DNA of 64,000 nt from Flavobacterium sp. (GCA_014379405.1 JACMLU010000023.1:124001-188000); one strand, 5' to 3'. Numbered from the stretch's first letter, positions 29,493-39,401 are shown. Notes: a model not told the origin generated them from the sequence alone. Numbers and translations: made by a program.

Positions 29493-30901
29493 TGAGAAAA
29501 CTTCTTTTATTGCTAACCTTTTTTGGGTCGACAGTTTACAGTCAATCCACTATCGAATCTACATTGCCGTCCAATCTCAAGGAAATGAGCTACAACGAAT
29601 ATCTAGGTTATGTAAAAAAATATCATCCTTTAGTAAAAAACGCCAATTTAGAAATCAGTAAGGCACAAGCTAATCTGATGATGGCGCGTGGTGGATTTGA
29701 CCCCAAATTAGAATTGGATTACAACAAAAAACAGTTTCAGGGAACTGAATATTATTCCATAATGAATAGTAGTTTCAAAATTCCCACTTGGTATGGCATT
29801 GACATCAAAGCGGGTTTTGAAGAAAACGATGGCTATTACCTGAATCCACAAAACAAAACACCGACTGATGGTTTGACTTCACTCGGAATTAGTGTTCCTC
29901 TTGGTCAAGGGTTGCTCATCAATCAGCGAATGGCTGATTTGCAAAAGGCAAAAATCCAAGTAAAATTAAGCGAAGCGGAGCAAAAGCTAATGGCAATTGC
30001 CGTTTTGTATGATGCTTCGGTTGCTTATTTTAATTGGAAAAAAAACTATGAAGAATATTTGTTGTATGAAAATTATAGTATCAATGCTCAAAAACGATAT
30101 GACGGAATCGAATCTTTGATAAAACAAGGAGACAAACCCGCAATTGACAGCGTTGAAGCAGGGATTGTGGTCAAAAACAGATTATTGGCTCTTGAAGATT
30201 CAAAATTAAAATTAACGAAAGCCAAACTGGAATTATCCAACTTTCTTTGGTTGGAAAATAACATTCCACTAGAACTCGCCGAAGCTATTATTCCTGAAAA
30301 AAAATTAGGTCAGACTATTCAAGAAACATTAAATATTAGCGATTCAGTCAATCCAGAATTTTCGGTTTTGAATCATCCAAAAATTGAAGCTTTGCAAAGT
30401 AAAATCGATTTATTGAACGTCGAGAAACGAATGAAAGCCAATATGCTTTTGCCTAAAATAGATGTTGGTTATTCTTATCTGGCTCAGCCAAACCCAGCTA
30501 TTCCAAACAGTTCAGACAATTACAAAGTGGGAGTCGATTTTTATTTCCCATTGTTTTTGCGAAAAGAAAGAGGCAGTTTGAAATTAGCACAATATAAAAT
30601 TCAGGAATCTGAATTTACTCGTGATTTAGAAAAAGTACAATTGACGAACAAAATCAGTGCTCAAAAAACAGAAATTCAGTCCTTGACCAAACAACAAAAA
30701 TTAATCAACAATTTGGTAGATGATTACGATAAAATGCTAAAATCGGAGGAACGATTGTTTGCTTTAGGGGAGAGTTCACTTTTTCTAATTAATACTCGTG
30801 AAAATAATTTAGTCAGTGCTCAGATTTCGCGAATTAATTTAGAAAACCGTTTCTACACTTCGAATTCGGAACTTTATAAAATTTTGGCGAATCCAAATTA
30901 A
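29492..30901 (+). CDS. TolC-family outer membrane protein
   Basis: Signal peptide; coiled-coil OEP repeats; ATG overlaps the adaptor stop codon. Confidence 0.9.
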   Translation: MRKLLLLLTFFGSTVYSQSTIESTLPSNLKEMSYNEYLGYVKKYHPLVKNANLEISKAQANLMMARGGFDPKLELDYNKKQFQGTEYYSIMNSSFKIPTWYGIDIKAGFEENDGYYLNPQNKTPTDGLTSLGISVPLGQGLLINQRMADLQKAKIQVKLSEAEQKLMAIAVLYDASVAYFNWKKNYEEYLLYENYSINAQKRYDGIESLIKQGDKPAIDSVEAGIVVKNRLLALEDSKLKLTKAKLELSNFLWLENNIPLELAEAIIPEKKLGQTIQETLNISDSVNPEFSVLNHPKIEALQSKIDLLNVEKRMKANMLLPKIDVGYSYLAQPNPAIPNSSDNYKVGVDFYFPLFLRKERGSLKLAQYKIQESEFTRDLEKVQLTNKISAQKTEIQSLTKQQKLINNLVDDYDKMLKSEERLFALGESSLFLINTRENNLVSAQISRINLENRFYTSNSELYKILANPN

Positions 30902-30942
30902 ATAAGTATTTAATTGTATTTTTGCGGTCAGAAAATTGAATT

Positions 30943-31761
30943 ATGATTATCCAAAAAACACGAGAGGAAATAGAATTAATGCGCGAAAGTGCTTTAATCG
31001 TATCCAAAACATTAGGAATGATTGCTTCCGAAATCAAAGAAGGAGTTACCACATTATACTTAGACAAAAGAGCAGAAGAATTTATTCGTGATCACGGAGC
31101 TGTTCCAAGTTTTCTAGGATTATATGGTTTCCCAAATTCGCTTTGTATGAGCCCAAATGCTCAAGTGGTACACGGAATTCCTAACAATAAACCATTAGAA
31201 AGTGGAGATGTGATTTCGGTAGATTGTGGTGCTTATAAAAACGGATTCCACGGAGACCACGCTTATTCATTCGAGATTGGCGAAGTGGCTCAAGAAACCA
31301 AAAAATTATTGCAGGTTACCAAAGAATCTTTGTATGTTGGAATCCGCGAATTCAGAGCCGGAAACCGCGTGGAAGATGTGGGTAATGCCATTCAAAAATA
31401 CACCGAATCTCACGGATATGGCGTAGTTCGTGAATTAGTTGGACACGGTGTTGGTCAAAAAATGCACGAAGATCCAGAAATGCCAAATTATGGTAAAAAA
31501 GGTCGTGGAAAACTATTCGTTGAAGGAATGGTAGTTGCCATCGAACCTATGATCAATATGGGAACCAAAAACATCAAACAACTCAAAGACGGTTGGACAA
31601 TTCTTACTGCCGACGGAAAACCAAGCGCCCATTTTGAACACGACGTGGCCATTATTGACGGAAAACCAGAGATTTTATCGACGTTTGCTTATATCTATCA
31701 AGCTTTGGGAATTGTGAGCAATGAAGAAGATGAGTTTAGAAAAATACCATTAGTTATTTAA
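30943..31761 (+). CDS. map: Type I methionyl aminopeptidase
   Basis: VHGIPNNKPLESGDVISVDCG, GHGVGQKMHEDP, VVAIEPMI. Confidence 0.97.
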   Translation: MIIQKTREEIELMRESALIVSKTLGMIASEIKEGVTTLYLDKRAEEFIRDHGAVPSFLGLYGFPNSLCMSPNAQVVHGIPNNKPLESGDVISVDCGAYKNGFHGDHAYSFEIGEVAQETKKLLQVTKESLYVGIREFRAGNRVEDVGNAIQKYTESHGYGVVRELVGHGVGQKMHEDPEMPNYGKKGRGKLFVEGMVVAIEPMINMGTKNIKQLKDGWTILTADGKPSAHFEHDVAIIDGKPEILSTFAYIYQALGIVSNEEDEFRKIPLVI

Positions 31762-31762
31762 T

Positions 31763-32270
31763 ATTTAAACACTAATTTCACGAATTATCACGAATTCAAA
31801 ATCTATAAAAATTTCTCAAATAATAAATTAATATGGATGATATTTATTTAAAAGAAGAGTCCTATAAAATTATTGGTCTTTGTATGGAGGTTCATAGAAT
31901 TCTAGGTAAAGGTCACAGCGAAGTGGTTTACAAAGATGCTTTGGAATATGAATTTAAAATCAATTCCATTTGAAAGAGAGAAAATTTATGAAATTGAATA
32001 TAAAGACATTATTTTACCTCGAAAATACGTTGCCGATTTTGTTGTTTATAATGAGATAATATTTGAAGTAAAAGCAATTTCACAATTAACAAATAGTGAC
32101 ATTAGACAAACATTAAATTATTTAGCATCATCCAAAAATAAATTAGGCTTGTTATCCAATTTTGGAGAAGATAGCCTCAAATACAAACGAATTATTTTAT
32201 AATCTCAAGTTAGTGAAATTCATTTTAAGCATAAATAATTTGTGCTAATTCGTGAAATTCGTGTCTAAAT
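31763..32270. repeat. 508-bp element: GxxExxY gene enclosed by imperfect ~34-bp inverted repeats
   Basis: Left arm 31763-31800 (ATTTAAACACTAATTTCACGAATTATCACGAATT...) and right arm 32237-32270 (AATTTGTGCTAATTCGTGAAATTCGTGTCTAAAT): 30/34 identical as inverted repeats by eye. Confidence 0.75.
31833..32202 (+). pseudogene. GxxExxY family protein (PD-(D/E)XK-like), interrupted by a frameshift
   Basis: Frame 1 MDDIYLKEESYKIIGLCMEVHRILGKGHSEVVYKDALEYEFKINSI*; +1 frame resumes ...LKSIPFEREKIYEIEYKDIILPRKYVADFVVYNEIIFEVKAISQL...KRIIL; break at TTTAAAATCAATTCC. Confidence 0.85.
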
Positions 32271-32278
32271 TTTACCCT

Positions 32279-33043
32279 ATGAAATCTGTGTTTAAACTCA
32301 TCCTCAACACCATACCTCGTCCACTATTAATTCGTTTGAGTTATGTGGCTCGACCAATTATTGCTTTTTCTTTAAAAGGAACTAATTTCACCGATCCAAT
32401 AGACGGGAAAAGTTTCAAATCGATGTTGCCCTATGGATACGAAAAACAACGCAATAATGTGCTTTCGCCAAGTACACTTTCGTTGGAAAGACACCGTTTG
32501 TTATGGATATACTTGAACGAGCAAACCGATTTTTTTACAGCCAAAAAGAAAGTTTTGCATTTTGCTCCAGAACAAGCTTTTTACAAATTGTTCCGCAAGC
32601 AAAAAAACTTGGATTACACCACAACCGATTTATTTTCGCCTTTGGCTGACGTTAAAGCAGATATTTGTAATTTGCCTTTTGAGGACAATCAATACGATGT
32701 TATTCTTTGCAACCACGTTTTGGAACACATTCCAGACGACACAAAAGCAATGCAGGAATTGTATCGTGTTTTGAAAACGGGCGGAATGGCAATTCTCCAA
32801 ATTCCACAAGATTTGAAAAGAGAAACAACATTTACCGATGATACAATTACCGACCAAAAAGAACGTGCCAAAATCTTTGGACAATACGATCACGTTCGTA
32901 TTTATGGTCGTGATTATTTTGACAAATTGAGAAGCATTGGTTTTACGGTTATCGAAGAAGATTACACCAATAAAATAGCTCCGGAATTGGTAGAAAAATA
33001 TTGCTTGGCAAAAGGCGAAATTATTCCAGTTTGTTTTAAATAA
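32279..33043 (+). CDS. Class I SAM-dependent methyltransferase
   Basis: VLHFAPEQAFYKLF, DICNLPFEDNQYDVILCNHVLEHIPDDTKAMQELYRVLKTGG; ATG 32279 preferred to the GTG 32252 that lies in the repeat arm. Confidence 0.9.
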   Translation: MKSVFKLILNTIPRPLLIRLSYVARPIIAFSLKGTNFTDPIDGKSFKSMLPYGYEKQRNNVLSPSTLSLERHRLLWIYLNEQTDFFTAKKKVLHFAPEQAFYKLFRKQKNLDYTTTDLFSPLADVKADICNLPFEDNQYDVILCNHVLEHIPDDTKAMQELYRVLKTGGMAILQIPQDLKRETTFTDDTITDQKERAKIFGQYDHVRIYGRDYFDKLRSIGFTVIEEDYTNKIAPELVEKYCLAKGEIIPVCFK

Positions 33044-33125
33044 ACATAAGTTCAACCAATTTTATTTAGGCATAATATTAGCAAAGCATAATTCGTTATA
33101 TTTACCATTTAATATATACAACGCT

Positions 33126-34379
33126 ATGCTTGCTTCCTTTTTTCGAAAAATAATATTGATTTTTATAGTCACTTCGGCTGTTGCGCAAATAGAAACCGAG
33201 GTGGTTCCTCCTTATAATATCAAAACTACTACCTTCGTACAAAACAATGAAAACGTGGTTCCCATATTCGAATTAGGTTCGGGTTTCCAATTTCAATTTG
33301 ATGATTTGTTCGGAAATGAAGCCAATTATTATTACGAAATTGTACACTGCGACTACAATTGGAAACCAACCGACATTCCAAAAACAGAATATTTAAAAGG
33401 CTTCGACGGACAAAGAATCCAACAATACGAGAATTCCTTTAATACCCTGCAAATCTATTCACATTATCAATTGCCTATTCCAAACCAATTTACGCAACTC
33501 CTCATTAGCGGTAATTATATTCTGAAAATTTTAGACGAAAATAAAGATATTGTATTTTCCAGAAAATTTATACTTTACGAAGATTTAGTTACCGTTCCAA
33601 TGCAAATTAGACGTGCCCGAACAGCTAATTATTTGGATTACAAGCACAATATCGAATTTTCGGTAAGATCGCTCGTAATCAATTTTCAAAATCCTTTAAA
33701 AAACGTAAAAGTGGTTTTGTTTCAAAACGGACAGTTTAACACCGCCATCAAAAACATTGTTCCACAATACACCATTGGGAACGAATTAATTTATAAATAC
33801 GATACCCAAACCCAATTTTGGGCAGGAAACGAGTTTTTGTATTTTGACAACAACAACATTAGATCTGCAGCCAACAATGTTTCCAGAATAGATTCCAGTA
33901 ACGGAATTTATAATTCGAATTTATACACCAATAATGCCAGAGCCAATTACCCCTATTCCGTGATACCCGATGTTAATGGAAATTTTGTGGTTCGAAACAT
34001 CAATGCCGAAAAAAACGAAATTGAAGCGGACTATGCCTGGGTTTACTTCAGCCTTTCAGCTCCAGCTTTTATGTCGAAAAAAGGTGTTTATGTTACTGGA
34101 ATGTTCAATAATTATAGTTTGTCTCCCGAATACAAAATGGATTTCAATCCTAAAAATAACCTTTACGAGAAAGCCATTTTAGTAAAACAAGGATTTACCA
34201 ATTATCAATATCAAATTGCAGATGACAAAGGAAATGTGGATGCCGAAAAAGCAATAGACGGCAATTTTTGGCAAACCGAAAATGATTATTCAATACTGGT
34301 TTATTATCGAGAAAACAGCGATCGATACGATCGAGTGATTGGTAAAGCAACCTCAAATTCGAACGTGATTACCAACTAA
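33126..34379 (+). CDS. DUF5103 / type IX secretion system plug-type protein
   Basis: Signal peptide; YEIVHCDYNWKPTDIPKTEYLKGFDGQRIQQYENSFNTLQIYSHYQLPIPN is characteristic of this family. Confidence 0.88.
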   Translation: MLASFFRKIILIFIVTSAVAQIETEVVPPYNIKTTTFVQNNENVVPIFELGSGFQFQFDDLFGNEANYYYEIVHCDYNWKPTDIPKTEYLKGFDGQRIQQYENSFNTLQIYSHYQLPIPNQFTQLLISGNYILKILDENKDIVFSRKFILYEDLVTVPMQIRRARTANYLDYKHNIEFSVRSLVINFQNPLKNVKVVLFQNGQFNTAIKNIVPQYTIGNELIYKYDTQTQFWAGNEFLYFDNNNIRSAANNVSRIDSSNGIYNSNLYTNNARANYPYSVIPDVNGNFVVRNINAEKNEIEADYAWVYFSLSAPAFMSKKGVYVTGMFNNYSLSPEYKMDFNPKNNLYEKAILVKQGFTNYQYQIADDKGNVDAEKAIDGNFWQTENDYSILVYYRENSDRYDRVIGKATSNSNVITN

Positions 34380-34461
34380 AAAAACATTTTTTTAAAACTG
34401 CAAAACAAACCCATTTTTTTGTAAATTTGCCATATATTAAACTCATTAGTACTCTATTACT

Positions 34462-34848
34462 ATGGTTTCACAAATAACAAGAGGCATTAAAATATCCGTT
34501 TTGACTAGTTTTGAAGGCACCTACTTCAAAAACTACAAAATCCATTTTGCCTTTAGTTATCAAATCACCATCGAAAACCACAGCAAAGACTCCGTACAAT
34601 TAGTTTCACGCCACTGGGAAATTTTCGATTCACTAAACAACAGGGAAATTGTGGATGGTGAAGGCGTAATTGGCAAAAAACCCGTTTTAAGACCTGGAGA
34701 AACCCACACCTATAATTCTGGTTGTTTGTTGTCCTCACCTTATGGCGCTATGAAAGGATTTTTCAATATGGTCAATTTTACTACCACAAAAACTTTCAAA
34801 GTTATCGTACCTACATTTCGCTTGTCTGCCCCTTTTGCTTTGAATTAA
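34462..34848 (+). CDS. apaG: Co2+/Mg2+ efflux protein ApaG
   Basis: 128 aa; FAFSYQITIENHSKDSVQLVSRHWEIFDS...VDGEGVIGKKPVLRPGETHTYNSGC. Confidence 0.95.
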   Translation: MVSQITRGIKISVLTSFEGTYFKNYKIHFAFSYQITIENHSKDSVQLVSRHWEIFDSLNNREIVDGEGVIGKKPVLRPGETHTYNSGCLLSSPYGAMKGFFNMVNFTTTKTFKVIVPTFRLSAPFALN

Positions 34849-35010
34849 CTGTCATTGCGAGGAACGTGGCAATCTGAAGCTAATCCAGCTGTCCATTATA
34901 ACTCCTCGTTCCAAAAGCTTTTTTTCTAAGCAATTGCAGGAGCTCACTTTGGTCGCTCTGCCCTAGCAAGAAAAAATGGCTTTTCTCACTGCGGGGTTTT
35001 CATTACCACC
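34849..35010. repeat. Intergenic repeat-like sequence starting with the TCATTGCGAGGAACG word
   Basis: CTGTCATTGCGAGGAACGTGGCAATCTG followed by a GC-richer structured stretch; the word recurs at 50378-50402 on the other strand. Confidence 0.6.
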
Positions 35011-35119
35011 TGGGCTAAATCCACAAGAACACGAACATATTTACGTCATTAATTAAATGTTTTTAAAACAATCCTTTGTACTTTTGTGAAAATTTTATAA
35101 TTCTCAAAAATAAAAAGAT

Positions 35120-36748
35120 ATGCTTAAAGGATTTTTCAATACACCAAAAGCGGTAAACGAACCCGTAAAATCGTATGCACCCAATTCTCCCGAAAAAGCT
35201 GCCGTTTTAGCCGCTTATAAAACAATGTGGAATTCAAATATCGACGTTCCCTTGTACATCGGAAGCGAAGAAATCAGAACCGGAAATACCCGAAATATGA
35301 CAGCTCCACACAACCATAAACACGTTGTGGGAACCTACCATCTCGCCGAAAAAGCACATGTCGAAAAAGCCATTGCCAATGCATTGGACGCCAAAGCAAA
35401 ATGGGCCAATATGGCTTGGGAACAACGTGCTGCGATCTTCCTTAAAGCTGCCGAATTAATTGCCGGACCATACAGAGCTAGAATAAATGCCGCAACGATG
35501 ATTGCGCAATCCAAAAATATTTTCCAAGCTGAGATTGATGCAGCCTGCGAATTGATCGATTTTTTGCGTTTCAACGTGGAATTTATGACTCAAATTTACG
35601 GCGACCAACCCAAATCAAATTCTGATGTTTGGAACAGATTAGAATACCGTCCGCTAGAAGGTTTTGTATATGCCATTACACCTTTCAACTTTACTGCCAT
35701 TGCAGGAAATCTTCCGGCAAGTGCAGCGATGATGGGAAATGTCGTGATTTGGAAACCTAGTGACAGCCAAGTTTTCTCCGCAAAAATCATCATCGATGTT
35801 TTCAAAGAAGCTGGAGTTCCTGATGGCGTTATCAACGTTGTTTTTGGCGACGCTTTGATGATTACCGATACCGTTTTGGCCAGTCGTGATTTTGCTGGAA
35901 TACATTTTACGGGCTCTACTCATGTATTCAAAGATATTTGGGCAAAAATTGGAGCCAATATTCATCACTATAAAACCTACCCAAGAATTGTGGGTGAAAC
36001 TGGCGGAAAAGACTTTATTTTGGCGCATCCAAGTGCCAACGTGAAGCAAGTTGCCACCGGAATTGTTCGTGGTGCTTTCGAGTTTCAAGGTCAAAAATGT
36101 TCAGCCGCTTCAAGAGCTTATGTTCCAAAAAGTATGTGGTTAGATCTAAAAAAACAATTAATCACCGATGTGAAATCAATGAAAATGGGATCGCCGGAAG
36201 ATTTTGGTAATTTCATCACAGCGGTAATCCACGAAGGTTCTTTCGATAAATTGGCAAGTTTTATTGACCAAGCCAAAAAAGATGCAGATGCCGAAATAAT
36301 CGTTGGTGGAAATTATGACAAATCTGTTGGATATTTTGTTGAACCAACCATAATCGTGACCACAAATCCGCATTATGTCACAATGGAAACCGAATTGTTT
36401 GGACCAATCCTGACGCTTTATGTTTATGAAGATGATCAATGGGAAGAAACACTAAAACTGGTAGACTCCACTTCAGAATATGCCTTGACAGGAGCTGTTT
36501 TTAGCCAAGACCGTTACGCAATTGAAGAAGCAACAATAGCTTTGCAAAACGCAGCAGGAAATTTCTACATCAACGACAAACCAACCGGAGCCGTTGTGGG
36601 AATGCAACCATTTGGTGGAGCAAGAGCTTCTGGAACCAATGACAAAGCGGGTTCAGCATTAAACTTATTGCGTTGGGCTTCGCCAAGAACCATCAAGGAA
36701 ACTTTTGTAACCCCGGAAGATTATAGATACCCTTTTTTGGGAGAATAA
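35120..36748 (+). CDS. pruA: L-glutamate gamma-semialdehyde dehydrogenase (1-pyrroline-5-carboxylate dehydrogenase)
   Basis: ITPFNFTAIAGNLPASAAMMGNVVIWKPS, GETGGKDFILAHPSA, FEFQGQKCSAASRAYVP. Confidence 0.96.
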   Translation: MLKGFFNTPKAVNEPVKSYAPNSPEKAAVLAAYKTMWNSNIDVPLYIGSEEIRTGNTRNMTAPHNHKHVVGTYHLAEKAHVEKAIANALDAKAKWANMAWEQRAAIFLKAAELIAGPYRARINAATMIAQSKNIFQAEIDAACELIDFLRFNVEFMTQIYGDQPKSNSDVWNRLEYRPLEGFVYAITPFNFTAIAGNLPASAAMMGNVVIWKPSDSQVFSAKIIIDVFKEAGVPDGVINVVFGDALMITDTVLASRDFAGIHFTGSTHVFKDIWAKIGANIHHYKTYPRIVGETGGKDFILAHPSANVKQVATGIVRGAFEFQGQKCSAASRAYVPKSMWLDLKKQLITDVKSMKMGSPEDFGNFITAVIHEGSFDKLASFIDQAKKDADAEIIVGGNYDKSVGYFVEPTIIVTTNPHYVTMETELFGPILTLYVYEDDQWEETLKLVDSTSEYALTGAVFSQDRYAIEEATIALQNAAGNFYINDKPTGAVVGMQPFGGARASGTNDKAGSALNLLRWASPRTIKETFVTPEDYRYPFLGE

Positions 36749-36787
36749 TTTGGATTTACGAAGTTAAATATACGAAATACGATATTT

Positions 36788-36832
36788 AAAAAACCCACAA
36801 GAATCATGTTATTTGAGTCCTTGTGGGTTTTG
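36788..36832 (+). terminator. Intrinsic terminator downstream of pruA
   Basis: AAACCCACAAG...CTTGTGGGTTT hairpin. Confidence 0.75.
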
Positions 36833-36852
36833 TGTTTTAATCCTAAAAGTCT

Positions 36853-37530
36853 CTAAAAAGGCAAACTATTAAAAAACATAATTTGAAATTGAGTTCTGCT
36901 GGAGTTTTGCTGAATTTGCGACATTACACCTAATTCCATTTTCAAACTTTTACTGAAGCAATAGCCAAGGCCTCCATAAATACGATCTCTGTCAAAATAA
37001 GCAGGACCTTCGGTATTGATAAAAATTTCATTATAGGCAGAAGCATAAATAGTGTTTTTCTCCATTTCTTTTTTGTTGATTGGAACATTCAAAGACAGAA
37101 AATAACGCAGGCGCATTTTGAAATCATCTTCAATAAATCGTTGCTCAAAACGATATCTGTGTTGGACATTAACTCTTCCAAATTGTTGTTTCGTTAAGAA
37201 TTGCTGAAAAATTCTGTGTTCGTTGGTGTTCAATTTTTCATCCGTTCCCGCGCTATAAGGTTCTGAATGAATATAGGCATAACCTAACAATAGGTTATTA
37301 TTGTTTTCGGATAAATTGTAACCAATTCCTGTTCTCAAAAGCAATTGTTCAAGGTCTCCGGCGAAATTATAATTCCGATATTGCACTTCGTTGTGCCAAT
37401 TCCATCGATTGTTGATTTTTTGGTTACCAAAATAAAGAAACCAGTTCCCTGTGTCTGTTTTTTGCGCATTGACATTGGTAGCTAAAAATAACACCAACAA
37501 CAAGCAAAAGGATTGTAATTTATTCATCAA
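36853..37530 (-). CDS. DUF2490 domain protein
   Basis: Signal peptide; DTGNWFLYFGNQKINNRWNWHNEVQYRNYNFAGDLEQLLLRTGIGYNL. Confidence 0.85.
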   Translation of the reverse strand: MMNKLQSFCLLLVLFLATNVNAQKTDTGNWFLYFGNQKINNRWNWHNEVQYRNYNFAGDLEQLLLRTGIGYNLSENNNNLLLGYAYIHSEPYSAGTDEKLNTNEHRIFQQFLTKQQFGRVNVQHRYRFEQRFIEDDFKMRLRYFLSLNVPINKKEMEKNTIYASAYNEIFINTEGPAYFDRDRIYGGLGYCFSKSLKMELGVMSQIQQNSSRTQFQIMFFNSLPF

Positions 37531-37568
37531 TTAATTATTAAGTTAAAAATTCAAATTGCTAACAAATT

Positions 37569-38198
37569 TTATACCACAAACTTCAAAGGCAAATGCACCA
37601 CTTTCTTAGTCTCAAAAAATTCGTCTTCAAAAAAATCAGCTAAATTATATTCCGTGGCTTTCGGAAAATCCTTTAATTCTTCGGTTAAATCGCCGCCTTT
37701 GAGATAGAGAATTCCATTCCTGAGTTCGTGTTTGCTCTTTTTCTTGATTTTGTCTTTTATCCAAGACACAAAATCAGGCATATTAGTCACGGCTCGACTC
37801 ACGATAAAATCGAAATCACCTTTTACCAATTCGGCACGCAATTGTTCGGCTTTCACATTTTTGAGTTCCAACGCATCGGCAACAGCCTGAACGACTTTTA
37901 TTTTTTTGGCAATCACATCAATTAGATAGAAACGGGTTTCTGGAAAAAGAATCGCCAAGGGAATTCCAGGAAATCCGCCACCAGTTCCAACATCGAGAAC
38001 ATAAGTTCCTGGTTCGAATTTGATGACTTTGGCAATTCCCAAGGAATGCAAAATGTGTTTGGTGTATAATTCGTCAATATCTTTACGGGAAATGACGTTG
38101 ATTTTGGCATTCCAATCGTGGTATAAAAAATCCAGTTTTGCGAATTGTTCTTTCTGAATATCAGTTAAATAAGGAAAATACTTTTGAATCTCGTCCAT
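37569..38198 (-). CDS. rsmG: 16S rRNA (guanine(527)-N(7))-methyltransferase RsmG
   Basis: NVISRKDIDELYTKHILHSL, VLDVGTGGGFPGIPLAI, SRAVTNMPDFVSW; internal ATG 38198 preferred. Confidence 0.95.
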   Translation of the reverse strand: MDEIQKYFPYLTDIQKEQFAKLDFLYHDWNAKINVISRKDIDELYTKHILHSLGIAKVIKFEPGTYVLDVGTGGGFPGIPLAILFPETRFYLIDVIAKKIKVVQAVADALELKNVKAEQLRAELVKGDFDFIVSRAVTNMPDFVSWIKDKIKKKSKHELRNGILYLKGGDLTEELKDFPKATEYNLADFFEDEFFETKKVVHLPLKFVV

Positions 38199-38277
38199 TG
38201 TTATAAATTTTAACAAAAGTACAGTTTTTAGTTCTGAATATTTAACGCAATTTTGCACATTGAAAATTTATAATAAT

Positions 38278-38285
38278 TATCTTTG
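38278..38285 (+). promoter_or_regulatory. Putative -7 box TATCTTTG for the desaturase gene
   Basis: TAnnTTTG 22 bp upstream of ATG 38307. Confidence 0.5.
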
Positions 38286-38306
38286 CTCAATATATAAAAA
38301 TCAACA

Positions 38307-39401
38307 ATGAACCACGTCACCCCGACATTTGCAAAGCAAGACAATCTAAAGTTTTTTAGAACGCTTAACTCTCGGGTGAACAGCTACTTCAAAGAAAACA
38401 ACATACCAAAAACTGGTAACTGGAAAATCCATTTAAAAACTGTAATTCTTTTTACTGTTTTTCTGGTTCCTTATTTTTTGATACTTACTCTACCAATGCC
38501 TTTTTGGATTCATTTGTTGTTAACCATTGTTATGGGAATTGGAATGGCAGGAATTGGAATGAACGTAATGCACGATGCTAATCACGGTTCTTATTCAACC
38601 AAAAGTTGGGTAAATAATTTTATGGGAGGAACGATATATGTTTTAGCAGGAAATGTTCACAATTGGCAAGTGCAGCACAATGTTTTACACCATACATACA
38701 CGAACATTATCGGTCACGACGAAGACTTGGAAGCAGGAAGAATTATGCGTTTTTCTAAAGAAGCTGAATGGCATAAATTTCATAAATTCCAACAATATTA
38801 TGCCGTGTTTTTATATGGCTTATTAACTTTCAATTGGGCAATCACTACTGATTTCAAGCAAATGAGAAGTTACCTAAAAAGAAAATTATCTTATGGCGAA
38901 CCAAAAAGCCCAAAAACTCTTTGGACAACATTAATCATTACAAAAATCATTTACATAGCCATCTGGATTGTTTTACCAATTGTTATCGGAATCACTTGGT
39001 GGAAAGTTTTGATTGGATTTTTTGTGATGCATTACACTGCCGGATTAATCTTGAGTATCGTGTTCCAATTGGCACACGTAGTTGACGAAGCTGCTAATCC
39101 AATTCCAAATCAGGAAGGTGAAATGGAAAATACTTGGGCTATTCACCAGTTGTTTACCACGGTAAATTTTGCACCAAAAAACAAAATCGTGAACTGGTAC
39201 ACCGGAGGATTGAATCACCAAATTGAACACCATATTTTTCCACATATCAGTCACGTACACTATAATAAAATTTCCAAAATTGTAAAAGAAACGGCCAAAG
39301 AATGTCAATTGCCCTATTACGAATACAAAACTTTTACAGCTGCAGTTTTGGCCCATTTCAAACATTTGAAAGAACTGGGAATGAAACCCGCTTTGCAATA
39401 A
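38307..39401 (+). CDS. Fatty acid desaturase / acyl-CoA desaturase
   Basis: Three His boxes: HDANHGS, HNVLHHTYTN, NHQIEHHIFPHISH. Confidence 0.95.
   Translation: MNHVTPTFAKQDNLKFFRTLNSRVNSYFKENNIPKTGNWKIHLKTVILFTVFLVPYFLILTLPMPFWIHLLLTIVMGIGMAGIGMNVMHDANHGSYSTKSWVNNFMGGTIYVLAGNVHNWQVQHNVLHHTYTNIIGHDEDLEAGRIMRFSKEAEWHKFHKFQQYYAVFLYGLLTFNWAITTDFKQMRSYLKRKLSYGEPKSPKTLWTTLIITKIIYIAIWIVLPIVIGITWWKVLIGFFVMHYTAGLILSIVFQLAHVVDEAANPIPNQEGEMENTWAIHQLFTTVNFAPKNKIVNWYTGGLNHQIEHHIFPHISHVHYNKISKIVKETAKECQLPYYEYKTFTAAVLAHFKHLKELGMKPALQ

Noticed and set aside
32252-32278. GTG start of the methyltransferase ORF at 32252
   Set aside because: These codons lie in the right inverted-repeat arm; ATG 32279 gives the natural N-terminus.
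35654-36094. 146-aa minus-strand ORF within pruA
   Set aside because: Antisense shadow of a highly conserved dehydrogenase frame; no family features.
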